From Paraburkholderia solisilvae (GTDB taxonomy: Bacteria; Pseudomonadota; Gammaproteobacteria; Burkholderiales; Burkholderiaceae), in contig NZ_CADIKF010000025.1 in assembly GCF_902859875.1 (NCBI RefSeq), forward strand, positions 1 to 64,000: 64,000 nucleotides of DNA, written 5' to 3'. The translations under genes were made by a program, and so were the position numbers. The notes beneath the pieces were generated by a model. The model had not been told where the DNA came from and made no database searches. It saw only the letters and a program-made list of their open reading frames with translations. Shown in pieces: positions 54,788-63,690 of the stretch. Every line of letters begins with the position of its first letter. Position 1 is the first letter of the stretch.

Positions 54788-55123
54788 TTACGGACGTGCG
54801 TACGCCGAACCCAGCCAATCGTTACCGGTATGCGCGTTCGATGCACCGGATTGCGACGTGCCGTTCGTCGCCGGGCCATAAGCAGTCGTCTGGGCAGCCG
54901 CTTGCGCGGTCGCATTCTGCGCATTCGCACGCTGCTCGGCGTGCTGGATGCCGTCCGGATAATGGGCATCGCCTGCGTCATACAGGCTTTGAGTTTGTTC
55001 CGCCTTTTGCACCTGCGCCAACTCCGCGCGCACCTGATCGCGCGTCACCGACGATTGAGCGAAAGACACCACAGGGGTAGCGAGCACCGCAGCGAGTGCA
55101 ACAGCCTTGATAAGCGATTTCAT
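54788..55123 (-). CDS. DUF4148 family secreted protein, second paralog
   Basis: This 111-residue protein has a signal peptide (MKSLIKAVALAAVLATPVVS, cleaved near SFA-Q) and the DUF4148 pattern TRDQVRAELAQVQKAEQTQS followed by AHYPDGIQHAEQR. A strong site (GGGAGGT) seven bases upstream fixes the ATG at 55123; the frame is open farther upstream. Relative to the copy at 40229 it has an Ala/Gln-rich C-terminus. Function is unknown. Confidence 0.9.
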   Translation of the reverse strand: MKSLIKAVALAAVLATPVVSFAQSSVTRDQVRAELAQVQKAEQTQSLYDAGDAHYPDGIQHAEQRANAQNATAQAAAQTTAYGPATNGTSQSGASNAHTGNDWLGSAYARP

Positions 55124-55444
55124 GAAGACACCTCCCGAATCTGTTGATCTGTCACACACAGGCTTGTCTGTGACCGTTGAAGAGAGTCTAGTGGTTGAGG
55201 CGTCCAGGGTAAACCCTGATATTGAGAAAGGACCTTTGTGTATTTCGAACCTAATTGTTTCCATTCCAGACGTACTCGTGAGCTTAGCGGGTCGCAAGCA
55301 CCGGAGGGTTCGATAGATATGAACGTTCCTTATGCCGGCGGAGAAACCCTTCGTTCAAACGCAACGTGTTCGCAGGTTTCAAACCTGCAATCGGGTGCAC
55401 CGGTTACGGTATGCTGACGCCTTTTTGCCCCGAGAGCCGTCACG
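55124..55444. other. Divergent intergenic region, DUF4148 / DUF4337
   Basis: About 320 bases without a gene. It holds the dyad described at 55151-55174 and the promoters of the two flanking genes. Confidence 0.3.
55151..55174 (-). promoter_or_regulatory. Near-perfect dyad upstream of the second DUF4148 gene
   Basis: GTCACACACA (55151-55160) and TGTCTGTGAC (55165-55174) pair at nine of ten positions around a four-base spacer. It lies 28-51 bases upstream of the DUF4148 start, so it is an operator or a 5' leader hairpin. The GTCACA half-site resembles no regulator I can name confidently. Confidence 0.4.
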
Positions 55445-56023
55445 ATGTCCGACGAATTCGAAGTCCACGGCCCGCACGATCACGCGGTCGAACATGCGGG
55501 CGCGCATACCGCGGAGCCCAGCGCGTCACGTATTGCGGTGATGACCGCGATCCTCGCCAGCATCGGCGCCATCGCGTCGTACCAGAGCGGCGCGAACGAA
55601 AACCTCGCGCTTTTCTACAAGAACGAAGCCGCGATCCAGAAGACCGAAGCGTCGGATCAATGGGCGTACTACCAGGCCAAAGGCGAAAAGCAGAACCTCG
55701 CCGAACTCGGCGCCGCATTGAGCGATCCTTCGTCGGCCGCGCACGCGAAATTCGTCGCCGACGAAAAACGCTACAACGACCAGAAGGAGCCGATTCGCGC
55801 GAAGGCGGAAGCACTTGAAAGCGAAACGAAAAAATATAACGACCTCAGCGAGTCGCTGCAGCATCAGCATCACCGGTGGGCACAAGCGACGACGTTGATC
55901 CAGATTTCCATCGCGCTCGCCGCCATTACGCTGCTCACCAGAAAGAAATGGCTGCAGACCATGACAGCGGGCGTCGCGCTCGTCGGCCTCGGGTTTTTCG
56001 TGGCGGCCTGGTTCGCCGTGTAA
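55445..56023 (+). CDS. DUF4337 family membrane protein
   Basis: This 192-residue protein begins MSDEFEVHGPHDHAVEH, has a first helix (IAVMTAILASIGAIASYQ), a long charged helical middle (QAKGEKQNLAELGAALS and EALESETKKYNDLSESLQHQ), and two C-terminal helices (ATTLIQISIALAAITLL and TAGVALVGLGFFVAAW). This is the DUF4337 layout. Function is unknown. An 8-bp dyad (TAAGCGCG / CGCGCTTA, 56021-56041) overlaps its stop codon and may end transcription between it and the convergent trehalase gene. Confidence 0.88.
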   Translation: MSDEFEVHGPHDHAVEHAGAHTAEPSASRIAVMTAILASIGAIASYQSGANENLALFYKNEAAIQKTEASDQWAYYQAKGEKQNLAELGAALSDPSSAAHAKFVADEKRYNDQKEPIRAKAEALESETKKYNDLSESLQHQHHRWAQATTLIQISIALAAITLLTRKKWLQTMTAGVALVGLGFFVAAWFAV

Positions 56024-56086
56024 GCGCGAGCGACGCGCTTACACGCGTTCCCGCTTCGTTCTCACTTCGTTCCCGCTTCTTTCCCG

Positions 56087-57994
56087 CTACTTGCCCGGCG
56101 TGTCCTGCAGACGATGCGTCGTTTGCGGCGCCGCGGCCGCGGCCGACGCCGCTTCGGATACACCGCGCGGCCCTTCGGGCACATCGGCCGGACGCGTCGG
56201 GCCGCCCGCCGCGGACGGATACATCGCCATCAAGGTGCGCAGCACGCCGTTCGTCCAGCCGAAGCCGTCCTGCAACGGATATTCGCCGCCGCCCGCCGCG
56301 CTCGCGCCCGCCTTCGCGTCGATGTCGTATTTTTCGACCAGCTTGCCGGTGCGCTGGTAGTACGCGACATTCGTTTGAATCCAGCGCGTCGCGATCTCGC
56401 CGGCGAGCGCCGACTGGCCATAACGCCGCAAGCCGGCTACCGCGAGATATTGCAACGGCGCCCAGCCGTTCGGCTCGTCCCATTGCTGACCGGTACGCTC
56501 GGTGGTCGTCGCGAGTCCGCCGGCGCGCAATAGCTGCGCACGCACCGTCGCGGCGACCGCCGCGGCCTGCGCCTTATCTGCAATGCCGAAGTAAAGCGGA
56601 TAGACGGTTGCCGCGCTCAGCCGATGTGTCAGGCGCCGCGCAACGAAATCGTAATCGCCGAACGCGTGCATCTGCGGATCCCACAGCACCTGGCGAATCG
56701 CAGCGGTCCGCGCGGACGCGCGCTGCTCGAACTGCGCGGCCTCAGCCGCATTGCCTTGCAGACGATACGCATGCGCGATCGTGCGTTCGAGATCGGCGAG
56801 CAGGCTGTTCAGATCGACGGGAATCAGCGACGTCACGTCGATTGTGCCGAGCGTCTTGCCGTCGGCAAACCAGCGCGAGCTGAAATCCCAACCGGTCTCG
56901 CCGCCCGCGCGCAGATTGCGCCACAGGTCGGCCGCGTTGCGTTGCGGCGTCTGCGACGCGGTCGCGACGTCCTCGCGATACGATTCGTCGCGCGGCGTAT
57001 CGCGCTCGTCCCAGTAGCGATTGAGCAGCGTGCCGTCCGGCAGCCGCACGAGATGCCGGTAAGCGTTGCCGCGTGCGATATGGTTCTCGCCGTCCATCCA
57101 GTAACGGTATTCGCTCAGCAGTTCGGGCAGGTAGCGCAGATAGACGCGCTCGCCTTCGCGCTCGGCGGCTAGCCGCACCATCTGCGCAAAAAACGGCGGC
57201 TGCGAACGGCTCAGGTAATAAGTGCGGTTGCCGTTCGGGATATGCCCGTAACGGTCGATCAGCGTCGAGAAATTATTGAGCTCGTCGTCCAGCAGATCTT
57301 CACGGCCGCTTTGCTCGAGGCCGAGCATGATAAAAAACGAATCCCAGTAGTAGATCTCGTCGAAGCGATCGCCGGGCACGATATACGCGTACGGCAGCGG
57401 CAACAGCGACGACCACTGGCTCGCGCTCTGGTCCGGGTCGCGCTTGAGCACGTCCCACAGCGTATCGATATGCGCGGTCACGCTCTGGTTCGGATCGGAT
57501 ACATAGCGCTTCGTTTCGCGCGCCGGCAGCGTGAAGTGCGCGGCGACGAACGCCTTCAGATCGAATCCGGCACGCGATTTCTGTTGCGTGTACTCGTCGA
57601 CGATGCGCGACGGCGCGTCGTTCGGAATCATGTCCGCGAAGGTTTTGCTATCCGGATACAGATGCGCGAGTTCGACGTCGCGATAGAGCGCGCCGTAAAG
57701 CTCCGATGGCGGCACCGGCACCACGGGTGACGGGCCGCTGCGACCCGCTGCGCCCTTGGCCGTGTCCGCCGCGCCGGTCGCGCTCGACGCGCCTCGCGTA
57801 TTCGCAGACCCATCGGTATTCGCGGCGGCCTGCGCTTTGCCTTCGGCGGCAGACTGTACCGGCGTCCCGCCGTTGGGCACCGCGCTTTGCGCGGCCGAAG
57901 CGATCGGTATCAGCGCAGCCGAGCCGAAAGCGAACAGCAGCAGATACATCGAAGTGGCGGCGGCACGTGTGCGGCGAGACAGGGCTTGCAGCAT
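56087..57994 (-). CDS. treA: Periplasmic alpha,alpha-trehalase (GH37)
   Basis: This 635-residue enzyme hydrolyses trehalose to two glucose molecules in the periplasm. A signal peptide is present (MYLLLFAFGSAALIPIASAA). An Ala/Gly/Thr-rich linker follows, then the catalytic domain with trehalase signature 1 (PGGRFxExYxWDS-like, here PGDRFDEIYYWDSFFIMLGL) and signature 2 (QWDEPNGWAPLQYLAVAGL). The C-terminus has an extra Ala/Pro-rich tail. GAGGA precedes the ATG by nine bases. It stands alone; trehalose uptake genes are not in the window. Confidence 0.95.
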   Translation of the reverse strand: MLQALSRRTRAAATSMYLLLFAFGSAALIPIASAAQSAVPNGGTPVQSAAEGKAQAAANTDGSANTRGASSATGAADTAKGAAGRSGPSPVVPVPPSELYGALYRDVELAHLYPDSKTFADMIPNDAPSRIVDEYTQQKSRAGFDLKAFVAAHFTLPARETKRYVSDPNQSVTAHIDTLWDVLKRDPDQSASQWSSLLPLPYAYIVPGDRFDEIYYWDSFFIMLGLEQSGREDLLDDELNNFSTLIDRYGHIPNGNRTYYLSRSQPPFFAQMVRLAAEREGERVYLRYLPELLSEYRYWMDGENHIARGNAYRHLVRLPDGTLLNRYWDERDTPRDESYREDVATASQTPQRNAADLWRNLRAGGETGWDFSSRWFADGKTLGTIDVTSLIPVDLNSLLADLERTIAHAYRLQGNAAEAAQFEQRASARTAAIRQVLWDPQMHAFGDYDFVARRLTHRLSAATVYPLYFGIADKAQAAAVAATVRAQLLRAGGLATTTERTGQQWDEPNGWAPLQYLAVAGLRRYGQSALAGEIATRWIQTNVAYYQRTGKLVEKYDIDAKAGASAAGGGEYPLQDGFGWTNGVLRTLMAMYPSAAGGPTRPADVPEGPRGVSEAASAAAAAPQTTHRLQDTPGK

Positions 57995-58266
57995 GGATCG
58001 AGGTCCTCGGAGTCGTGGTCATGGCTGATGAAAGACGTCGGTCAGCAAGCAATGTTCCCCAACTCGCGCATTTCCCGCCATGCGGCCGAAGCTGTCACGG
58101 ACCCAACCGGCATCGCATTGCATCGCGTCACCGCACGCGCCACCGATGCCCGCCGCAGCGCGCGCACACCGGAATTTCCTTCCTTTGCCGCGTGTTCTAG
58201 CTAGTGCAAAGCGTCACCACCGGGCCGGGCCCAACCGGTCATCACTCGCAAAACGCGTCCAATCTC

Positions 58267-59697
58267 ATGGCGAACATCCTTCCCAACATCAAGCATGTCG
58301 TTGTCGTGATGCTCGAGAATCGCTCGTTCGACACGATACTCGGCTGGCTTTATCCGGACGGCACGGCACCGGGTGTCATGCTGCCGGCAGGCAGTTCACC
58401 GCACTTCGACGGCGTGCATGCCGACATGTCGAATCCGTCGAAGTCGGGCGAGCGCATTCATGTCACGCGCGAAGTAAGCAGCTTCACGATGCCGTCGCCC
58501 GCGCCGCAAGACAGATTCGCCAACGTCAATGTGCAGCTCGGCCTCACGGACGGCGGCAGCGCACCGTCGATGCAGGGTTTCGTGCTCAACTATCAGGCCG
58601 TGTCGGACGCGGATCCCTCACAGGTCATGCAGTGTCACAGCCCCGCGCAATTGCCGGTGCTCTCGACGCTGGCGCGCGCCTATGCGGTCTGCGATGCATG
58701 GTTCTCTTCGGTGCCGACCGATACGCTGCCCAATCGTGCGTTTGCACTGGCCGGCACATCGAATGCACGCGTGAACGACGGCATGTTCGACCCGTTTCAA
58801 TGGACCATGCCGACGATTTTCAACGTGCTTTCGTCGATCGACGCGAGCTGGAACGTCTATATCGACTCGCAGCGGTTGCCCTCGGTCACGCGCACGACGC
58901 TGCCGAGGCTGTGGGATCCGTTGCTGTCGCATCACTTCAAACGGCTGCCCGAATTCAGCGCCGATTGCGCGAACGGCACGTTGCCGCAGTATTCGTTTAT
59001 CGAGCCGAATTTCTTTTCCGGGGCGACCGACCAGCATCCGCCGCACGATATGCGCGCCGGCGAGAAGCTGCTTTATGACGTGTGGACCGCGGTCAGCACA
59101 TCGCCCGCCTGGAACGAGACATTGATGATCGTGCTCTACGACGAGCACGGCGGCTGTTTCGACCATGTGCCGCCGCCGTCGGGCGCGCTCGCGCCCGATG
59201 CGCGCAGCGCGCAAGGCGACCCCGACACCGGCTTCACCTTCGATCGCTTCGGCATACGTGTGCCGGCCGTGGTCATCTCGCCGTATATCGCAGCGGGCAC
59301 GGTATTCCGCTCACCGACCGACACACCATACGACCACACGTCGATACTGTCCACGCTGCGCGACTGGCTGGACATTCCCGCGCACAAGATGCTGCCGAGC
59401 GCACGCATCGCGCAGGCGCCGACGCTCGAACACGTACTCACGCTGAAGACGCCGCGCGACGACCTCCCGCAGATCGCTGCGCCCGCAACGAATTTCGCGC
59501 CCCCGCCGCCCGATCATCCGCTGCACGATCTGCAAAAGCTCTTTGTCTCAGCGCTCGAGCATCGCTTCGGGCTCAATCGCGCGGCCGCCGCGCCCGCGCC
59601 ATCCTCACCCGATGCAGCCTCCGCTTCCCCACCGATGACGACGCTGCAGCACGCGCTCGATTTCTTCACGAAGCACCTGCCGCATCTCGAACCCTAG
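58267..59697 (+). CDS. Phospholipase C / acid phosphatase-type phosphoesterase
   Basis: This 476-residue protein belongs to the PF04185 phosphoesterase family. Metal and nucleophile region: IKHVVVVMLENRSFDTILGW at the N-terminus. Further motifs are FSSVPTDTLPNRAFALAGTS, YSFIEPNFFSGATDQHPPHD, and VLYDEHGGCFDHVPPPSG, then PAVVISPYIAAGTV and PYDHTSILSTLRDWL. Unlike classical PlcC/PlcN there is no Tat signal, so it may be cytoplasmic, or secreted by another route. The ATG at 58267 lacks a clear ribosome site; a GTG at 58204 is an alternative. It is the acid phosphatase branch or a PLC; the sequence does not separate them. Confidence 0.88.
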   Translation: MANILPNIKHVVVVMLENRSFDTILGWLYPDGTAPGVMLPAGSSPHFDGVHADMSNPSKSGERIHVTREVSSFTMPSPAPQDRFANVNVQLGLTDGGSAPSMQGFVLNYQAVSDADPSQVMQCHSPAQLPVLSTLARAYAVCDAWFSSVPTDTLPNRAFALAGTSNARVNDGMFDPFQWTMPTIFNVLSSIDASWNVYIDSQRLPSVTRTTLPRLWDPLLSHHFKRLPEFSADCANGTLPQYSFIEPNFFSGATDQHPPHDMRAGEKLLYDVWTAVSTSPAWNETLMIVLYDEHGGCFDHVPPPSGALAPDARSAQGDPDTGFTFDRFGIRVPAVVISPYIAAGTVFRSPTDTPYDHTSILSTLRDWLDIPAHKMLPSARIAQAPTLEHVLTLKTPRDDLPQIAAPATNFAPPPPDHPLHDLQKLFVSALEHRFGLNRAAAAPAPSSPDAASASPPMTTLQHALDFFTKHLPHLEP

Positions 59698-59721
59698 GCG
59701 CAGGCCGCGCGCAGGCGAACC

Positions 59722-60489
59722 TTACCGGCACCAGTCGAGACCGCTTTCGGTTGCGCCTTGCGGGTTGTATTCGCCCGCGACCCAGCCGTCGTAACCGAGG
59801 CGGTCGAGCGTGCGGAACAGGAACGGAAAATTGATCTCGCCGGTGCCCGGTTGATGCCGGCCCGGATTGTCCGCCACCTGAATGTGCCCGATACGCGGCA
59901 ACAGCCGCTCGATGGTCGCCGCGAGTTCGCCCTCGCTGCGCTGCATATGGTAGATGTCGTATTGCAGCCAGAGGTTGTGCTTGCCTGCATCGTCGAGCGC
60001 GCGAATCGTGACGGCCGACGTGTTCAGCATGAAGCCTGGAATGTCGTAGCGGTTGCAGGCTTCGACCATCAAACGGATGCCGGCCTGCGCCGTTTCATCG
60101 GCCGCATAGCGCAGATTGCCGGTCAGCGTGCGCCATACGAGGTCCGGATCTTCATCGGCCGGCGCGATGCCTGCGAGGCAGTTGAGGCGCTCGACGCCGA
60201 GCGTGCGCGCATAGTCGATCGCCTTTGCGACACCCGCACGAAATTCATCGACGCGACCCGGCAGGCATGCGAGCCCGCGTTCACCCGCGTTCCAGTCGCC
60301 GGCCGGCAGGTTGTGCAACAGCGGCGTCAGCTGGTGTTCGTCGATGCGGCTTTTGATTTCCGCTACATCGAACGCATACGGAAACTGGAATTCAACGGCG
60401 TGAAAGCCCGCTTGCGCGGCAGCCGCGAAACGATCGAGAAACGGAACTTCGGGGAACATCATCGTCAGATTGGCGGCAAAGCGAGGCAT
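59722..60489 (-). CDS. hyi: Hydroxypyruvate isomerase
   Basis: This 255-residue TIM-barrel enzyme interconverts hydroxypyruvate and tartronate semialdehyde. It starts MPRFAANLTMMFPEVPFLDR at 60489, with GGGAAG-type site upstream. Metal/catalytic Glu143 (MVEACNRYD) and Glu240 (GEYNP) match the paired glutamates of E. coli Hyi. GHIQVADNPGRHQPGTGEIN is the conserved C-terminal loop. It converges with the phosphoesterase gene. The usual neighbours gcl and glxR are not here; a hydroxyacid dehydrogenase end lies at 63691. Confidence 0.93.
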   Translation of the reverse strand: MPRFAANLTMMFPEVPFLDRFAAAAQAGFHAVEFQFPYAFDVAEIKSRIDEHQLTPLLHNLPAGDWNAGERGLACLPGRVDEFRAGVAKAIDYARTLGVERLNCLAGIAPADEDPDLVWRTLTGNLRYAADETAQAGIRLMVEACNRYDIPGFMLNTSAVTIRALDDAGKHNLWLQYDIYHMQRSEGELAATIERLLPRIGHIQVADNPGRHQPGTGEINFPFLFRTLDRLGYDGWVAGEYNPQGATESGLDWCR

Positions 60490-60707
60490 GGCTCTTCCCT
60501 GGTTCAGAACGAAAAAGAAGGACGGTGGAAACGATGCAGCCGCCATGATATGACAAGGCGTTGTCGGCGCAGATGACAGATCGGATCAGGTATCGTCCGT
60601 GCAGGTAATGCACCAGGTAACGCACCAGGCAATGCACGCCGTGCAAAACACGCATGCTGCGCACACACCGCTTACGGCTCCCGCGGCCGCGCCGCAGCCG
60701 CCGCGAA

Positions 60708-61502
60708 TCAGTCGGCGAGCCTGAAGGTCAGGAACAGCGTGGTACGGCGATAACCGGCGCGCTGATACACCGGAAAGCCTGCTTGAGTCGCGTGCAAGAT
60801 CGTGCGCGTCAGCCCGGTTGCATCGTACGCGGCCTGCAACACGTGGCGCACCGTCGCGAGGCCGTACCCTTTGCGCTGCGCATGCGGGCGGGTCGCGACG
60901 AGCGCCAGATAGATCTGCCCTTCATTGACGATCGCCGCCGCGGTCGATACGGGTTGCCCCGCTTCATAACCGATAAAGGCGAGCGCGGTCGACTTCCAGA
61001 ACGTCGACCCGCGCAGCGCTTCCTGCCCCGCTTCGGGCGGAAAACCATAGCCTTCCGCATTGATTTCGCCATATACGCGCAACGCGGCGTCGTCGCTCAC
61101 GCGTACGAATTCGAGCGGCGTCGCCGCTTGCGGCCGACCAACCGGAATCTCGCCGGCCATGCCGAATATGTCGACCGCGTATGCGAGGCCTGCATCCTTC
61201 GCAAGCGCATCGATACGGCTGCGCACGCCCGGGCTCAGAAAATCTTCGCTCACGTAGACGAGCCCCGGATGCCGTTTCGCGCGCATATAGGCGGCGGCAT
61301 CCTGCAAGCGCGCGGCGAGCGCGTCCGCGCTGCCCATCCGCTCCGGAATAAACAGCGCGTTCCAGAACGGAAACGCGCTGTCGGCCCAGCAAACCGACAG
61401 ACCCGGGCGATCGACCAGGTCGGCAACCGGCCGGTCGCCGGACAACACCTTCCACATCGACACGTACTGAAAATTCGATTCGACAGCTTCTGGAATGACC
61501 AT
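60708..61502 (-). CDS. GNAT-family N-acetyltransferase
   Basis: This 264-residue protein starts at 61502 (MVIPEAVESNFQYVSMWKVL), with GAGG eight bases upstream. The N-terminal half is a less conserved domain; the C-terminal GNAT fold has the acetyl-CoA loop in ATRPHAQRKGYGLATVRHVL (Q/R-x-x-G-x-G/A) and a typical FPVYQRAGYRRTTLF end. The acceptor is unknown. It lies 218 bases upstream of hyi on the same strand. Confidence 0.87.
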   Translation of the reverse strand: MVIPEAVESNFQYVSMWKVLSGDRPVADLVDRPGLSVCWADSAFPFWNALFIPERMGSADALAARLQDAAAYMRAKRHPGLVYVSEDFLSPGVRSRIDALAKDAGLAYAVDIFGMAGEIPVGRPQAATPLEFVRVSDDAALRVYGEINAEGYGFPPEAGQEALRGSTFWKSTALAFIGYEAGQPVSTAAAIVNEGQIYLALVATRPHAQRKGYGLATVRHVLQAAYDATGLTRTILHATQAGFPVYQRAGYRRTTLFLTFRLAD

Positions 61503-62054
61503 TCGGTGGCCTCTCGAGGATCCGCTCACGCGCGGACAAAACCGGGTTGCGCAGCCGCCGCGTTGCGCCGTGCGCAACAGACAGCGCGTGCGCGTCAGGC
61601 GTGCGTCGGGCGGCAACATCGGGCGCTGGCTTACTTAGTAGAACATTCTGTTTGCCCGCTTATTCCATGACTTCGATCGCTCGCTCGACGTTCGCTTAAC
61701 GGATAACCGGACACGACGGACGGTGACCCTTATAGATAAAGCAGGAATGCAATGAATGGCGCGGTGAAATAGCCTTGTTGCGGATACGGTCTTGCCCCCG
61801 GGGGCAGCTTCTGTCACCAGACAAATCCTGCACGCAAGCCGCGCGATGCGATGCACGACGCGAAGCGATAATCTGCAACGCGAAACAAAACCCCGCGCAA
61901 AGCGGCCGGGTTCGGCCAAATGAATCGATTGATGCCCAAGCGGCCTTTTCCCGTTATAGACTCGCCGGGGCAATCGCTTCGCATCGACGGCTGCCGCAGC
62001 GGCGCGCTGCCGGCATTCATCCGCTTTGGCCCATTCACAATCAGGAATACCGCT

Positions 62055-62690
62055 GTGGAACTTCACGTCTGGATCACCTACGCGCTCACCTGTTGCGCCA
62101 TCGCGCTGTCGCCGGGGCCCGGCGCGGTGCTTGCCATGAGTCACGGCCTGTCGTACGGCGGCCGGAAAACCGGCGCGACAATCGTCGGGCAGGAAATCGG
62201 CCTCGCATTCGTGCTGATCGTGGCCGGCGCCGGTGTCGGCTCGCTGCTGATGGCTTCGCTGTGGGCGTTCAGCGCGGTCAAGATCGGCGGCGCCGCGTAT
62301 CTGATCTATCTGGGTATCGCGCAATGGCGCTCCAGGAAAGCGCCGTCCGAAACCGGCGCGCTTGCCGCGCCGAACGCGTCGTGGCGCAAGCGCTGCGCGA
62401 CCGGTGTGCTGACCAATGCGACTAACCCGAAGGCGATCGTGCTGTTCGTCGCGGTGCTGCCGCAGTTTATTGCGGCCCATGCGCCACTCGTGCCGCAACT
62501 GGCGGTGATGGCCATCACGATGAGCGTCGTCGATACGACCATCATGTATGGCTACGCATACGGCGCGAGTGCGTTTCGCCGCCTGCTGCACAGCGAACGC
62601 GCGGTCCGCGTGCAGAATCGTTTCTTCGGCGGTTTGTTGATGGGACTGGGCGCCGCGCTCTTTTTCGTGCGTCGCAGCCCGACCGCCTGA
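62055..62690 (+). CDS. LysE/RhtB-family amino acid exporter
   Basis: This 211-residue inner-membrane exporter has six hydrophobic segments. It starts at GTG 62055 (CAGGA eight bases upstream) and reads MELHVWITYALTCCAIALSP, followed by GPGAVLAMSHGLSYGGRKTG, the P-G-P motif typical of the family, and TGVLTNATNPKAIVLFVAVL. The frame extends upstream to 61920 but that part is not protein-like for this family. It converges with the solenoid gene by nine bases. The substrate, an amino acid or analogue, is not predictable. Confidence 0.92.
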   Translation: MELHVWITYALTCCAIALSPGPGAVLAMSHGLSYGGRKTGATIVGQEIGLAFVLIVAGAGVGSLLMASLWAFSAVKIGGAAYLIYLGIAQWRSRKAPSETGALAAPNASWRKRCATGVLTNATNPKAIVLFVAVLPQFIAAHAPLVPQLAVMAITMSVVDTTIMYGYAYGASAFRRLLHSERAVRVQNRFFGGLLMGLGAALFFVRRSPTA

Positions 62691-62699
62691 GCGAAGTGC

Positions 62700-63125
62700 T
62701 CAGCGCCGCTCGGTAATCGGCCCGTCGACGTCGATCCGCCCGACCGCGCCAGCCGGCCCTTCGACAGTCAGCGGGCCGCGCACTTCAAGGTCGCCGTGCA
62801 CGACGAGCGGGCCGCGTACCGTAAGCGGCCCGTAAAAGTTGTTGTCGCCTGCGCGCCGGTCGGCATCGTCCGGTTGCAACTGGGCGACATGCTGCGCGGT
62901 CAGCGGACCGTGAACATCCAGATTTCCTCCGACGGTAAGCGGCCCTTCAACCGTCACCGGCCCGCGCACGACCGCCGAACCGATGATGCTGAGCGGCCCG
63001 GTCGTGACCGGCTCCGCTCCGGCCGGAACGCACATGGCGATTGAAATGAATCCGCAAGCGGCCGCGCACAGCCACGAACTGGCGCGCGCGGGCTGCGCCG
63101 CGCTACGAGCGATTGAGCCGATCAC
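62700..63125 (-). CDS. Secreted repeat protein, predicted beta-solenoid (V-x-G-P-L-T motif)
   Basis: This 141-residue protein has a signal peptide (FISIAMCVPAGA) followed by repeats of the form GPLTV: VRGPVTVEGPLTVGGNLDV, HGPLTA, FYGPLTVRGPLVVHGDLEV, RGPLTVEGP. The six-residue spacing suggests a left-handed or right-handed beta-helix, as in bactofilin-like folds. The start is put at GTG 63125, four bases after GGGAGG; an ATG at 63137 lacks a ribosome site. I do not recognise a named family. Confidence 0.7.
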   Translation of the reverse strand: MIGSIARSAAQPARASSWLCAAACGFISIAMCVPAGAEPVTTGPLSIIGSAVVRGPVTVEGPLTVGGNLDVHGPLTAQHVAQLQPDDADRRAGDNNFYGPLTVRGPLVVHGDLEVRGPLTVEGPAGAVGRIDVDGPITERR

Positions 63126-63137
63126 GGTGCCTCCCAT

Positions 63138-63333
63138 TGCAACTCGGTTGTGCGACGCTGGGCCATGCGGCGCCCGGCCGGCGTCTGTTGTCTTTCTGTC
63201 AGTTCAGTCTAGTTGCGTGAAAGATGAATGACAAACCGTGTTGCATGCGCAAGCGCACGGGTGCGAACAGCCACGACTCAGCGCAATCATTGTGACGATT
63301 GAACGCGCCCCGTTGCCCCCGCCGCCGATAGAC
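63138..63333. other. Interval between the solenoid gene and the P450 relic
   Basis: About 200 bases with no supportable gene; contains the promoter side of the minus-strand solenoid gene. Confidence 0.25.
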
Positions 63334-63660
63334 CTACCAGGTCGCGACCAGCGAATCGACGCCACGCAGATTGCCGCGCTGATTCCAGGCAAGCCTGTCG
63401 AGTTCGGGCAGTTCCAGGTCGGACAAGCGCTCCGATAGCACGCTCAATGCCGATTCGAGTTCGATCAGCGAGAGCCGGTCACCGGTTCTTCGACCGTCAA
63501 CAACAGCGAAACGAGATCGTTGCCTGGACGCGCGCGGCGTGCGTCGACTACGCGGTTGAAGTAGCGCTCCATTTCTTCGTAGGCCGCGCTCGCGTATTCG
63601 ATGCCTTCGGCATTCATCGGTGCAGGATCGAGCGCCCTGACGATGACCGCGTCTTTGCTT
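63334..63660 (-). pseudogene. Cytochrome P450 relic with the heme-binding region deleted
   Basis: The minus strand first reads [20 protein letters not shown] and [12 protein letters not shown], the segment before the I-helix of bacterial P450s. After a frame change near 63475 it continues [20 protein letters not shown] and [20 protein letters not shown] to a stop at 63334, the C-terminal end of the same family. The roughly 150-200 residues between, including the E-x-x-R and heme-Cys motifs, are missing, so no functional P450 can be made. Sequence outside 63334-63660 is unrelated. Confidence 0.7.
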
Positions 63661-63690
63661 CCCGCGCTGTCCGCCACACCAACCGCTGCG

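Noticed and set aside
61635-62591. A 318-codon minus-strand frame over the LysE exporter
   Set aside because: Antisense to a family with obvious hydrophobic segments; Arg-rich and without a start signal.
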